From Armigeres subalbatus (lineage: Eukaryota; Arthropoda; Insecta; Diptera; Culicidae), in contig NC_085139.1 in NCBI RefSeq assembly GCF_024139115.2, forward strand, positions 144,200,652 to 144,264,651: a stretch of DNA of 64,000 bases. Reading direction: 5' to 3'. The position numbers and the translations under genes were made by a program. Position 1 is the stretch's first letter; each line of letters begins with the position of its first letter. Below are positions 1 to 10,300 of the stretch, piece by piece. Below the pieces are notes generated by a model. That model saw nothing but the letters and a program-made list of their open reading frames with translations, was not told the origin of the DNA and did no database searches.

Positions 1-396
1 TCATCCTACTCAAAATTCCATCCAATTCAATGCCATATTCAATTTTTGTTTCTGCTTATTTCTGTAGCTTTCTGATACATCAGCAAGTAAAGACAGTTGA
101 ATTGAAGTAAGTTCAGCAAAACAGGTGCAAAGAATAGCTATTTGATCACATGAAAAAACTCACTGTCCGGACCCGGGGGACAGCTACCGGATACGGAAAT
201 TGATTTTGCACCATAGATACATTATATATCTAACAAATCATAATCGCTATTTGAAATATGACTAATGTTGGCCATCTCAACATAATCAGAACGCATTCCA
301 TTGATTTTAATATTGCTGATTCAAACCTTCTGAAATAAGGCGAAACATGAAAATTTTTGACATGTTTGCTCAATTGCAAATTTTGTATAAAGTTTA
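1..396. other. No recognisable feature
   Basis: AT-rich sequence with no open frame, repeat or inverted repeat that I can support. Confidence 0.5.
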
Positions 397-759
397 TTAC
401 ATGAGGATCTGATATTCCATGCAGCTAAAGGACTTTTCAATAGCTTTCTTTTGTTTTACATAAGGTGATGGAGATATCCCTGCAAGTGCCGTTTTTAGAA
501 GTGTCCTGTATTGGGAGGTGTCCGGCGCTGGAGGATCTCCCCCTACACACTTTGGGATAACTTCCGCTATCAAATCGCACCTTGCAATGGTTGTTTTCAC
601 CGGCTCACCTTGCTTGAAGACTTCACTGGTTTTATCGATGTCTCGAACTGCTGCCCTGATGAGTTTGCCGGCTTCTGGATTGGCTGGATTCCGCTGATAG
701 CATTCCCCAGTACATGTTGATGGCCACCTTTGACCAAAGCCGCAAGAACTCCATTTTAA
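397..759 (-). CDS. Open frame of unknown function, cysteine-containing, no clear start
   Basis: An uninterrupted minus-strand frame of about 120 codons runs from just after a stop at 760-762 to a stop at 397-399. The only useful ATG is internal, at 600. The upstream part holds two cysteine pairs (S-S-C-G-F-G and C-T-G-E-C), followed by a charged, helix-like stretch and a region rich in P and D. I do not recognise a family. It could be the last exon of an unannotated gene (a branch-like CTAAT and an AG precede it, but no good polypyrimidine tract), or chance coding in a decayed element. Overlapping frames in the same place look almost as plausible, which lowers confidence. Confidence 0.25.
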   Translation of the reverse strand, partial: LKWSSCGFGQRWPSTCTGECYQRNPANPEAGKLIRAAVRDIDKTSEVFKQGEPVKTTIARCDLIAEVIPKCVGGDPPAPDTSQYRTLLKTALAGISPSPYVKQKKAIEKSFSCMEYQILM

Positions 760-1449
760 TTAGTCGTGTCTTTGTGCTTTGTTGTGCACAAGATGGCGTC
801 TTGAAAATGCCGCCGATATTCTTCACATCGTTGAGTTTGGGACGCCTGATCCACTTTCAACAAGCACCCCCGCAAATTGGATTCTGCATGCAACAGTCGG
901 ATGAGTCGAAAGTGACGACGGATGTCCGACGGTAACGTTTGTTCTAGTTTGCACACTGCCGGTACACTTTCATTTTGGATGAAGTTGAAAATTCGTTAAG
1001 CACACTTGCACTCGAAAACTTGTTTGAAAAGAACGGTGTTTGCACTAGTCTGTTTCACGCGGTGGTCGAAATAAAACTACCAAAACCGTTCTTTGCATTT
1101 GTCAAATACACTCACTGGTACTCTCGGCTCCCGGCTCGAAGGACCAACGTTGACGCCAATAACTAACAATTGCTGGTTCAAGGCACCTTGGCTTCTGTGA
1201 GTAACCTTCCTTTGGACTTGTACACTGGACAAATTTGCCTTCGTATACCATGAGCATGGTCTTGTTTTGTAGCCGCGCATCTTGGCGCTAGGGAAGACCC
1301 CGTAGGCCGTGCTTTAACATATATGGTGTTAAATGCAGAGCTTATAAATATCCTCCAAGTGGTTCTAATTAAGTTTCAAAGTAATGTTCAAGTCGGATCC
1401 ATCGACATAACTTCCATTAAGATAGGCAGACTTTTCATGTCTTTTCGAT

Positions 1450-1806
1450 TCAAGTCCTTACCGGAACGTACATTGAGGCGATGTAGCCTTTCCGTACGGT
1501 ATCACTTGAAAACCCACCGTTTGGTGGATTGATGCTAAACTGACTTGCATTCGGTGCGACAGAGCCGTCACAGTGTGATATGGCAGTGTGGAGAGGAACG
1601 CGAAACGCGCCACTCTCAGTAATTGAATACACACAACCCCGAGGGCAAATACGCGGAAAATAGAATTCTCCACCTTTTGTGTGCAACGCCATATCGAGTG
1701 CCAACGTTGCGTAAAGCACATCGCTGCCGCCACCCACCTGCCCGCTGCTTGTTTTTGTGTCTCTAGGAACGGTAATCAGGCTCGTTTGGTTGCTGCTGGG
1801 AGCCAT
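1450..1806 (-). CDS. Hypothetical 118-codon ORF, unknown
   Basis: ATG-to-stop minus-strand frame, the longest in the first 2 kb. It has no recognised motif, no signal peptide and no membrane segment. A second 91-codon frame overlaps it on the same strand, so coding status is doubtful. It lies in a stretch (about 750-2050) where several minus-strand frames follow each other, as expected for a decayed coding sequence. Confidence 0.2.
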   Translation of the reverse strand: MAPSSNQTSLITVPRDTKTSSGQVGGGSDVLYATLALDMALHTKGGEFYFPRICPRGCVYSITESGAFRVPLHTAISHCDGSVAPNASQFSINPPNGGFSSDTVRKGYIASMYVPVRT

Positions 1807-2042
1807 AACGTTGATAGCAGCATCCTACGCATGGAATGGTGGCCTGTGCGAGAAGAAAATTGATTTTTATGGGCACGTAATGAAACACGATCGGATCTAA
1901 TTGTACCTTGACATATAATAGACTTCGTTTCTGCTATCAGCGATGTGATATGCCGAATGATGTGCTTGGCTTTAAAGAGAACTCCGTGTGTATGTGATTC
2001 GCAAGACATCATGAGTGCTGTGTGCTGCTTGAGGTCAAACAA

Positions 2043-3053
2043 ACTTGATTTTTGATCCCTAAGGGTATACCGCCTTCATGGGATTAATGTATATTGTATA
2101 TGGTAGTGAATAGATATCGTGATTTAATTCAATTAACCAGCTCTCGCTTTCAACAATGCAGCGATTACATTTCAATTTTCCACCACCGTAAATGGTTTCA
2201 ATAGGCACTATGTGGCAACCTTAGCTCATTGTATGTCATCAATTAATATTTTATTAAGTTCTTTTGTCCGGATATGTAGGAAGTAATACTTTGAATAGAA
2301 TGGTGTGTTATTGTTGTGATGTATTAATTGCTGATATAATCTAAGTTCGGTTATGTGTATGATCATTCGTCGTTTGATTCAATCAATACAAGGTCGTTAG
2401 ATCGCAATGATACGGTTCTCGGAATTTACAAACGGTTATAGAGGCTATGATAAATTGCTAAACAGGCAGCAAAGTGCTCAGACCTGGACACTGCAGGCAA
2501 TAAATGATCAAAGCTCCCAAGAAAAAAATACCATGCCGACAGCCGGAGAACAGTTCATATCACTTTGTTATGCTGCCATTGTTGGAGCATTCCGTACTGG
2601 TCACCGAACCGTTTGAGTTCTAACTCCCTTTGAAGCCGAACAAAAGATTAGTGTTGTCTTTAGCTTTCATATCAATTTTTCGTTTGCTACTACATTCATC
2701 AGCACAGTAATATTGTTGATTGCACAATGCTTTATAGAACAATCTTGTTTAGCATAACTAGCTAACACAGCGAATTTCGTCTCGCGCAAAACAATTGATA
2801 GGACAAATTCTTAGCATTTAAAAAATGAACAGTGACTGTGACTGTGATGAATTGATTCATCGGAAAAGTCTAATTTTGATTTTCAAAGTTTTTCAGTCTT
2901 ATCATAACAAAAGTATTTTCCGTAAAACTAATACTGAACCAATGCCAATTAGATCTGACCCAGTGAAGGGAATCATGTCATAATGAAAATTGTATGATAT
3001 ATATAGTTACTACAATTCAACTGTTTGACATTTTTGTAGATAGAACAATCGAC
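2043..3053. other. Unassigned AT-rich sequence
   Basis: No coding frame, tandem array or inverted repeat noticed. The 5' LTR of the BEL element that follows would be expected here, but I see no direct repeat between this stretch and the sequence after 10310. Confidence 0.4.
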
Positions 3054-3089
3054 ATATTCCATCCAGGAATTCCTCCGGAAGCTCCTCCA

Positions 3090-3442
3090 GGAATTCCACC
3101 GGAAGTTGGTGTGTAGGAGTCCCAACAAAGCTGAACTGTATATGGCCCAATGCAGAAACTGCAAGAGTTGGTTCCATTTATCGTGTGCGGTGGGGACAAA
3201 ACTACAGTGCGATCGAGAGATATCGTTTGTGAAAGATGCATCTCTAAAGCTTTATACCCTGCTGGTAGCTTTGTGACTGTTGATTCCAGTACTTCAAGTT
3301 CTCGACGAGCCAAGATTGCCTGGGAACTGCAACAACTGGAAAATGAAATGTGCTTACGGGAAAAGCTTGAAGAAGAAAGGCTGCGGATAGAGATATCACT
3401 CGTCGAGAAGGCGATGAACGAGAAGCTGGAACGAGAGAAGGA
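3090..3442 (+). pseudogene. BEL gag N-terminus: partial PHD finger plus coiled coil
   Basis: One frame gives C-x2-C-x4-H-x2-C (from about 3140), the second half of a PHD-like finger as found at the N-terminus of mosquito BEL/Pao Gag proteins. After a frameshift a second frame (to 3445) gives a strongly charged E/K/R/L-rich helix, a probable coiled coil of about 50 residues (3300-3440). The first half of the finger is not seen. Coding is cut at 3443 by the MITE. The fragment would have served in Gag assembly and nucleic-acid binding; it is not functional now. Confidence 0.6.
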
Positions 3443-3443
3443 G

Positions 3444-3642
3444 TAGGGACACGGCAGGTATTTCCGTCCATTGTCGTAGGGACTAAAACCAACGAAAGCA
3501 ACGTACATTTGCTAGAACTCCACTATAGCAGAACGTTTCTCCTGAGCCTATGATTTGGTAGGTATGAGTTTTACAAAAAAGCGTGTCTTTTATTGGTTTT
3601 CGAGACTATGACGAACAGGCGAAAATACCTGCCGTGTCCCTA
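3444..3642. mobile_element. MITE with ~50-bp terminal inverted repeats, probable TA target site
   Basis: The left end GTAGGGACACGGCAGGTATT is matched by its exact complement ending at 3643. Homology between the arms extends about 50 bp with scattered mismatches. TA at both ends fits a Tc1/mariner-type TA duplication. It has no coding capacity. It sits inside BEL gag, so it is younger than that element. Confidence 0.75.
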
Positions 3643-3643
3643 C

Positions 3644-3910
3644 ATGGCTTGGCAGGCAAACAGTCAGGAGCAAGTGGAAGCCTGGGGCCTCATTGCGCAT
3701 CTCCTTTCGACAACTCTTTCGTATGACTTGTTGCATGGTTTGCTAGTTTCGGGTCGAGGTGCGCAATGCAACCCCTGGTTCAATCGACAACATGAGCCAA
3801 ACGACTTACCAGCGCAGCGGTTGGGCATAGTCGGCAAAATAAGTCGGTTGATCAAATTGTTGGGCCTGGTGGATCGTCTACTCCCATGGAAATCAGTCAA
3901 ATCGCATATA
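3644..3910 (+). pseudogene. BEL gag linker region, broken
   Basis: Downstream of the MITE a plus frame with two stops reads to a segment S-T-P-M-E-I-S-Q, which resembles the linker that precedes the DUF1759 domain in BEL Gag. The reading is resumed after the nested insertion, at about 5430, by P-G-P-T-L-H-Q-L-A-A-R-Q. The match to the family is weak here and rests mainly on position between the coiled coil and the capsid-like domain. Confidence 0.45.
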
Positions 3911-3924
3911 TGTCTGTTATTTGA

Positions 3925-5067
3925 TACTGATAGTTGATCGTCGTCGTTGCTCCGTCGTTGCGCTTAGAATTTAAGTGTTTTGTCACATCATAAAATAATT
4001 ATTTGTATTTCCTATTCGTCACATAAACTTGTAATACCATCTAACAACAGTGGTTTCGTGAATCGTGGGTGATAAAGTTTTAAATAAGTACAGTTTAACT
4101 TTTCCTAAATTGAGTTGGAAAGCTATTCTCGCGTTTGGAATGGATGCAGAAGTAGAAAGAATATGTCGCAAATGCTCTCTGTGTGTTCGAGAGAATGACA
4201 ACTTCTTCATTGCCTGTAAAGGTGGCTGTGCGGGAATATTTCACTGCAACTGTGTTGGTCTACGGGATCTACAGTGGAACATCATCAAGTCACTTTCGAA
4301 AAATGTCGCCTGGATGTGTGATTGCTGCATGGATACTTTTCAACAACGCTCCAAGAACGAAAGCACTTTCAATGGGAAGCAGACGAGATCGGTTGCGGAT
4401 GAAGTGGAAGAACTGAAGAGTACTGTTGCCGAAATTGTAAAAACTATTAGAAAGAACTCTGCATCACTACCTACGAGATCATCGATCAGCCGTGTTTTGC
4501 CACACTCTACACCAGAGTCTCATTGTCTGTTCGATGGAACCGCTTGTGATGATTATTTTCACGAGGATAACAGTCTATGTGAAGAGAATGACGACTTCTC
4601 ATTGCTGTTAACCAACATCGACAGTAGAGCAACTGAACTTGATGTCCAGCGTATGGTCGCACGAGCGATTAATTTCTATGAGACCGAAAATATAGATGTG
4701 ACAAAGTTAGTTTCGAATTGGAAAAAGCATAAAAAGCTAGATTTTGTCTCATTTAAAGTAGTCTTAGCGTCTAAATTTAAATCTTGTGCAATGAATCCTT
4801 CCACATGGCCTAAGAATGTGAAATTCAGGGAATTTATTACTAGATCAAATGACACGTGGAAGCCTATCGTATAATAGTATCAAATATTTCTCATTCGGAG
4901 GTTAAGGGCAGTAGAGTTTGTTATGATAGAGGTTGTAAACGAATGTAGTCTATTTGTTTAAGATTGATGGCTGTTGAATATGATTGTTCCTATTAATTAA
5001 GATATTCAATAAGACTTCTAAAAAGTCAGTTGGATCAATACATACAAAATAAATAAATAAATAAATA
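3925..5067 (+). mobile_element. ORF1-only non-LTR retroelement (half-LINE) inserted in BEL gag
   Basis: A GC-richer leader (3930-3970) is followed by one intact ORF (4065-4874), a short 3' UTR and an (AAAT)n tail at about 5045-5067. There is no endonuclease or RT. The layout is that of a HAL1-like element that keeps only ORF1 of a CR1/Jockey-type LINE. A similar (TTTA)n tail ends the minus-strand LINE at 23.2 kb. TGTCTGTTATTTGA at 3911-3924 resembles TGTCTTTATTTGA at 5396-5408, a possible target duplication, but then 5068-5395 would have to be part of the same insertion. Confidence 0.6.
4065..4874 (+). CDS. LINE ORF1-like protein with PHD-type zinc finger, 269 codons
   Basis: The frame is intact from ATG to stop. 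Residues 34-90 form a PHD-like finger: clustered C34/C37/C40, a C-x4-C pair, F-H-x2-C, then W-x-C-x2-C. A hydrophilic coiled-coil-like stretch (about 110-145) follows, then a low-complexity acidic linker. The C-terminal ~90 residues contain F-V-S-F-K-V and P-S-T-W-P-K-N-V, as in the C-terminal domain of ORF1 proteins of CR1/Jockey-type insect LINEs. The real start may be M26 (ATG at 4140), which places the finger at the N-terminus. Such proteins bind the LINE RNA. Intactness amid dead BEL sequence suggests recent insertion or selection. No RT partner lies next to it. Confidence 0.7.
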   Translation: MGDKVLNKYSLTFPKLSWKAILAFGMDAEVERICRKCSLCVRENDNFFIACKGGCAGIFHCNCVGLRDLQWNIIKSLSKNVAWMCDCCMDTFQQRSKNESTFNGKQTRSVADEVEELKSTVAEIVKTIRKNSASLPTRSSISRVLPHSTPESHCLFDGTACDDYFHEDNSLCEENDDFSLLLTNIDSRATELDVQRMVARAINFYETENIDVTKLVSNWKKHKKLDFVSFKVVLASKFKSCAMNPSTWPKNVKFREFITRSNDTWKPIV

Positions 5068-5395
5068 ACCGCAAATGACTTCCCTGAATTACACGCTAGA
5101 GCCTCTACAGGCATACTAAAGGGTACGATCTCAATCCCTCGAACTATCGATAGCATTTCTGTCGGAAGCCACTTAGCAATATGAAGTCGTCCGATTTCCC
5201 GAATCTGCCGCTGGTAAATATCGAATCATTCGTCTGACTTCCCGACGAAGCTGATGCGAAGAATGCTGAGGTTGCTCTGACTGCCATACAGGCCCGATTC
5301 CGAAAATCTTCCCCAAGCTAATGGGAAATACTCTTCCGTTTACGATGTGGCATGTGTCGAGTCTATTCATCATCACCTGTGATGCTGGATTTGTT
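5068..5395 (-). other. Foreign segment between the LINE tail and resumed BEL gag
   Basis: This 330-bp piece is not BEL gag in any plus frame. On the minus strand it is nearly open in two overlapping frames (5173-5376 and 4950-5156). I do not recognise the product. It may be an older insertion into gag that the ORF1-only element then hit, or DNA carried with it. Confidence 0.35.
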
Positions 5396-5419
5396 TGTCT
5401 TTATTTGAAAGGTTTTCAC

Positions 5420-5896
5420 CCCTAGGCAATGCCAGGTCCTACACTTCACCAATTAGCGGCAAGGCAAGTGATTTCGAGAGAACTTCCAGTTTTTTGTGGA
5501 GACCCAACCGAATGGCCGCTTTCCAGCAGTAGCTAAAATCATTCCACAGCGGCGTGTGGCTACTCGAATTCGGAAAACCTGCTTCGTCTACAACGGTCGC
5601 TGAAAGGGTCAGCAAATGACGCGGTCAGTAGCTTTCTCCTTCATCCGTTCACCGTGCCGCAAGTCCTGTCTATACTCCAGACATTGTACGGAAGACCTGA
5701 ACATATTGTTCACAATTTAGTGGCCAAAGCTCGGGGAACACCCGCTCCCAAAGCAGAAAGACTGGAGACTCTAATCCAGTTTGAATTGACTGTCCAAAAT
5801 CTATGCGGCCACCTGGAAGCAGTGGGAATGGGAAACCATCTTTCCAACCCGATCCTTCTACAGGAGCTTGTGGACAAGTTGCCGACAATACATTAA
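5420..5896 (+). pseudogene. BEL/Pao Gag capsid-like domain (DUF1759)
   Basis: Reading from about 5430 gives L-A-A-R-Q-V-I-S-R-E-L-P-V-F and G-D-P-T-E-W-P, the hallmark start of the DUF1759 region of BEL Gag. After a stop the domain continues through A-C-G-Y-S, L-L-R-L-Q-R-S-L-K-G and T-L-Y-G-R-P-E to E-L-V-D-K-L-P (5654-5896). The order and spacing match the family well. A frameshift near 5530 and a stop at the end disable it. Confidence 0.85.
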
Positions 5897-6860
5897 GTTC
5901 AACAACACTCTATCAAGTTATTCTGTCTGTGGTCGACCTGAAAACATTTAGCGAGTACACGAGGAGGGTTACGACTGCAACGCCACTGGTTGCAGCCAAC
6001 TTTCGCAACACCGGAAGGCCTACGAAGGATGAAAAGAGCAAAACGCAGGACAAAGCGTTTGTGAATGCTCATGCTACCCACGAACGCAAGGATTTGGAGC
6101 AGAAGGAATCAGGACCGACTATAAACTCCGGCGGTCGACGCGAGGTGGCCAAGAACGAGAAAGCCCTAACGAGGTGGATCAACTAAACACTGTCTCATAT
6201 GCAATGTTTACGACCATACTGCTGCAAGTTGTGCACCGGTGAAATGTTGTCAAGGACAATAAATTATGTCGCCGCTGCCTTGTTTCCCATAACCGTTGGC
6301 CATGTGAAGGTGTGGTTTGTGGGATCAATGATTGCGAGAAATGCCATCATCGTCTTCTCCAATATGAAGCTCCTAAGAAGCAGCCGGCGAATTCCACCGA
6401 AGCCACTGTCACCATCCACTGCCAACCGATTTCATTAACGTTATTCAAGATCCTGCCAGTGAAATTGCACGGAAAGAATGGTGTAGTGAACGCTTATGTT
6501 TTTCTAGAAGATTGTTCGTGTGCAACACTCGTGGAGCAAACGATTGCGAACGAACTTGGAGTAAAAGACAGAGTTCTTTCTTTGTGAATCCATTGGACAA
6601 GTGGAATCAACAAGAAAATCTAAACTACGGAAATAGATACGCTGAGTATTTCGGAGCTCGGAAGCAACAGACGCTTAAGTCTGTCCGAAGTGAACACCGT
6701 CAAGAATCTGAGGTAGCAGTCATTGGATTTCGATCAATTGAGGAGTTCGAGCACCTGCGGCATCGTCCTGTCAAGAGTTTCGAGAAGGCCGTTCCTGGAC
6801 TGCTCATTGGATTGAGTAACTCGCTCCTGCTTATCAACCACAACGAAACTTTGTGAAGGA
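5897..6860 (+). pseudogene. BEL zinc knuckle and aspartic protease region
   Basis: 5897-6186 is the basic linker. At about 6190-6370 one frame gives repeated C-x2-C and H-H motifs of the BEL zinc-binding region (C-E-G-V-V-C-G-I-N-D-C-E-K-C-H-H). At 6430-6590 the frame reads to L-E-D-C-S-C-A-T-L-V-E, the position of the protease active site (usually D-E-G-S). The catalytic Asp-Gly is therefore altered. Further on (6740-6845) comes the conserved V-K-S-F-E-K-A-V-P-G-L-L-I-G-L segment that ends the protease domain. Three frames are needed to read it. Confidence 0.7.
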
Positions 6861-7089
6861 AACGAACGAGAGCCAATCGCTACAAAGACTCGTATCAGCT
6901 GGGTTGTATGTGGTCGCGTTCGCGGGGGAAAACAGCAACTCCAACATCGGAAAATGCACATTTGTGCTGATACGATCGACCACGATTTGCACGACTACGT
7001 ACATAAGTTTTTCACAGTCGAGTGCCTCTTGTAGTGGCCGTCGCTCCAAATTTGGAGGGCAGTGAGGACCAACGAGCCCGCCGGATCCT

Positions 7090-8070
7090 CAAATAGACAA
7101 AAGTACGGACGGAAAGCGGGAATTTCGAAACCGGATTACTATGAAAGCAAGATTGTATCGATTTCCCGGACAGATCGATGGCCGAGCGTCGTTCAAAATA
7201 TCTCGAGAGACGTCTAGAAAAAGATCCACAGCTCTACGAAAGCGTGCGACAACAGTTGGCCGACTTCGAAACGAAAGGATATGTTCATGTGGTAACAAAG
7301 CAGGAAATGGAAACATTTGATCCAGCTCGTACCTGTTACCTCCCACTAGGAGTGGTAGAGAACCCGAATAAACCTGGGAAGGTACGAGTGATTTGGGAGC
7401 GAAAGTAGGCGAAGTGTCGTTAAGCACGATGCTTCTCAAAGGTCCTAATCTGTTGACCCCGCAACTGTCCGTTACGTTCAAGTTCCGAGAACGGGAAATC
7501 GAATTTTTTGTTGATCCTGCAAGTCAAAATCAGAATGGAAGATGGATGCACTATACTTTTCGTCTACCGCAAGTCTCCAAGTGATCCAATAGTAATTATG
7601 GCGTCCGATGTCGCTATTTTCGGGGCGACATGTTCTCCTGCGCAGTCGCAGTATGTGAAAAATCTAAATGCAACGGAGAATGAACGAGAGCATCCAAACG
7701 CGGCGGATGCCATTAAGAACAAACATTACGTTGACAATTATCTTGATAGCGTCGATACGGAGGGAACGGCAGTCGAGTTAGCTTTGGGGGTGACTGAAGC
7801 CCACAAAAAGGTGGGCTTTCACATACGCAACAGGGTATCCAACCGACCATCAATCCTAGAAGCAATCGGTGAAGTGAGTCCAGCCGCTGAAAAAGACCTT
7901 CCATGAATAGCCAGAATGATCTTGAGCGTGTTCTTGGTATATCATGGCTAGCAAGCGAAGATCTCTTTTTTAGCAACATGGCTCCGACAAAAAGGATGGT
8001 ACTGAGCTTCATAATGAAGATCTATGATTTATTGGGGCTAGTAGATTCGCTAATTGTTTAAGGCAAGATT
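7090..8070 (+). pseudogene. BEL/Pao reverse transcriptase, inactivated
   Basis: The segment starts with a G-N-F-E-T-G-L-L motif, then Y-L-P-L-G-V-V-E-N-P and K-P-G-K-V-R-V-I-W (7178-7408). After a small deletion it continues with L-L-K-G-P-N-L-L-T-P and, at 7600-7906, F-G-A-T-C-S-P and Y-V-K-N-L-N-A. The palm motif reads Y-V-D-N at about 7728-7740, where the family has Y-V-D-D. The residue carried by the altered codon (AAT for GAT) is a metal ligand, so polymerase activity would be lost even without the frameshifts. The thumb/connection region follows to 8070. Confidence 0.85.
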
Positions 8071-8094
8071 CTGCTGCAAGATGTTTGGAGGGCG

Positions 8095-8715
8095 ATGTTT
8101 GATTGGGACGAGCAGATCCCAGGCGACGTATTCAAATGTTGGAAAGAGTGGCTGAAGGTTCCGGAAGAACTAAACTACGTAAGAATTTCTCGAGGATACT
8201 TTCCGGGATATGATCCAGCTTTCTACGAAGACCTGGAGCTCCATATATTTGTCGATGGAAGTGCACAAGCATACTCCTCTGCAGCCAATTTTCGTGTTCG
8301 AGACCATGGACAAAAACGTTGTGCATTAGTCTCATCCAAGACAAAAGTAGCTCCACTACAACTTAAATCTGCTCCGAGATTAGAGTTGCAGGCTGCCACT
8401 ATTGGAGCCCGCCTGCGGAAGGCAATCGCCGAAGGTCATTCGGTGAAGACTAGGCGTACATACTTCAGTAACGACTGTACTACCGTGATCTCCTAGATCC
8501 AGTCAGACACTCGCCGTTATACGCAATACGTAGCTTTCAGAGTCAACGAGATCTTGAGCCTATCCAGGACTGGCGAATGGCGTTGGTTGAGAACAAAGGC
8601 AAACGTCACTGATGAAGCTACGAAAGAGGTCCAAACTGCAAGCCCGATAGCCGATGGACACGTTGACCAGCTTTTCTGTACGATGAAGAAGACGATTGGC
8701 CGGTAGAAAGGTTCG
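8095..8715 (+). pseudogene. BEL RNase H region
   Basis: A 133-codon frame (8095-8496) contains I-F-V-D-G-S-A-Q-A-Y, the first acidic motif of the RNase H fold, then S-S-K-T-K-V-A-P and P-R-L-E-L-Q-A-A, the second acidic motif, and F-S-N-D-C-T, where S-D-S is usual. A stop at 8494 breaks it, and the continuation (to about 8715) includes the W-R-W-L-R-T-K-A-N-V-T-D-E segment. It would have removed RNA from RNA-DNA hybrids during reverse transcription. Confidence 0.75.
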
Positions 8716-9019
8716 GGATCGACGAGTTGAGATTAGCGTACGTTTGCAGTCACTTTTTGTTAGCTCCCATGATTGACATGTCTAGATTTTCCGAATATGA
8801 GCGACTCTTACGAACTGTGGCGTATATCTACCAGTTCAGCGAGCAGGCTTTACAACGAACCAAAGAAGGACTGAACGGGGATTCTGAGAACATCAGTAGC
8901 GAAAATCTGCAGGATGCGGAGAAGCATCTCTGGCGATTGGTCCAGTCGGATTGTTATCCAGATGACGTAGCTACATTGAGACGGAATATTGAACCGGAAT
9001 ATAGATAACCAGTTAGCTG

Positions 9020-9843
9020 ATCTAATCTTCCACCGATGCTAGATGAGTATGGAGTGTTGCGCGAAGATGGCCGTATTGCTTCTGCCGATTGCGTGGAATA
9101 TGATGTTAAGTTTCCGATTATTCTAGCTAGAACAAGCTGATAGATTGGTATCACCGAAAGTTTCTTCATGCCAACAACGAAACGGTTGTGAACGAAATTC
9201 GTCAGCGGTTCTACATTCCGAAACTTCGAGCACAAATCCGATCCATAACCAAACGCTGCCAGGGGTGCCGGGTTTACAAAACTGTTCCAGTAGAGCCAAA
9301 GATGAGTCAGCTTCCTCAGTGCCGCGTAACACCTTTCCTTTGTTCCTTTTTGTTATAGGCATTGACTACTTTGAACGCTACCTGGTCAAAGTCAGCCGCA
9401 GTGCGGTCAAATGCTAGGTAGCCATCTTCACGTGACTAACGTTTCGGGCAATACACATGAAGAGTGCACTTTAACAGCCGACTCGTGTAAGTAGGCGGTT
9501 CAACGATTCAACGCTCGCAGAGGAGCGCCCCAAGAAGTCTACACTGACAATGGTACAAACTTCATAGGCGTTAGTGGGGAGCTTGAAAACGAACTGCGAG
9601 ACATCAATCTTACTTTGAGTAGCACTTTTACGGACGCTCAGACAAAATGGCGGTTTAATCCACCGGCAGCCCCGCATATGGGTGAATGTTGGGAGCGGAT
9701 GGTCAGCTTCGTCAAGACAGCAATCCAAACATTGCATGAGTCACGCAAGATGGACGATGAATTATTCCTGCTAGCCGAGGCGGAACATCTGGTGAACTCA
9801 CATCCACTAACCTTTTTGCCACTGAAGGCCAAGCATCCCTAAA
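9020..9843 (+). pseudogene. BEL integrase: H2C2 zinc finger and catalytic core
   Basis: At about 9140-9310 one frame gives W-Y-H-R-K-F-L-H and later C-Q-G-C, the HHCC finger. After frame changes the core reads G-I-D-Y-F (first Asp, about 9360), V-Y-T-D-N-G-T-N-F (second Asp, about 9540) and, in an 75-codon frame (9615-9842), W-E-R-M-V-S-F-V-K-T (the Glu). Upstream, 8727-9008 holds the linker between RNase H and integrase. Domain order and motifs are those of the BEL/Pao integrase. Confidence 0.8.
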
Positions 9844-9879
9844 ACCTAATCATTTTTTGATGCTCTGCCACAGAGAGGC

Positions 9880-10300
9880 GTTAAGAGCAAGCTGGAAGAT
9901 GATCCAGAATAAACTGGATTTGTTTTGGAAACGATGGATCGCTGAGTGTTTGCCAATAATATCTCGCAGTTAAAATGGTTCATCGACGTTCCTGCATTCA
10001 AGGAAGGAGCATTGGTTCAGGTAGTTGCGGGCAAGATTCGCAACCAATGGGTTCGTGGTCGCGTGGTTCATACGTATCTGAGAAAGGGCGGCGTAGTAAG
10101 ACAGGCGGATTTGGAGACGTCATCTTGGATATTGAAGCGAAGAGCGGTTTGAAACCTGGCGATTCTAGATGTTGGTGATCGTGCTGAAACGGTTAGCAGT
10201 GGACGTTGTGACATTGCCGACATTGAACCCGACGAACGAGGGAAAGGTTGTTGCGGCAAGAACCCACATCGATTCGCCACCCGAAATGGATCACGACAAA
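9880..10300 (+). pseudogene. BEL integrase C-terminal domain (DUF5641-like)
   Basis: A frame from 9946 gives V-Q-V-V-A-G-K-I-R-N-Q-W-V-R-G-R-V and a following R-Q-A-D-L-E-T basic stretch, resembling the small domain that closes BEL Pol proteins. Coding resemblance fades at about 10300, which I take as the 3' end of the internal region. Confidence 0.6.

Noticed and set aside
1077..1280. Minus-strand ORF as part of a BEL Pol polyprotein
   Set aside because: No BEL motif could be matched. The resemblance was only in general composition.
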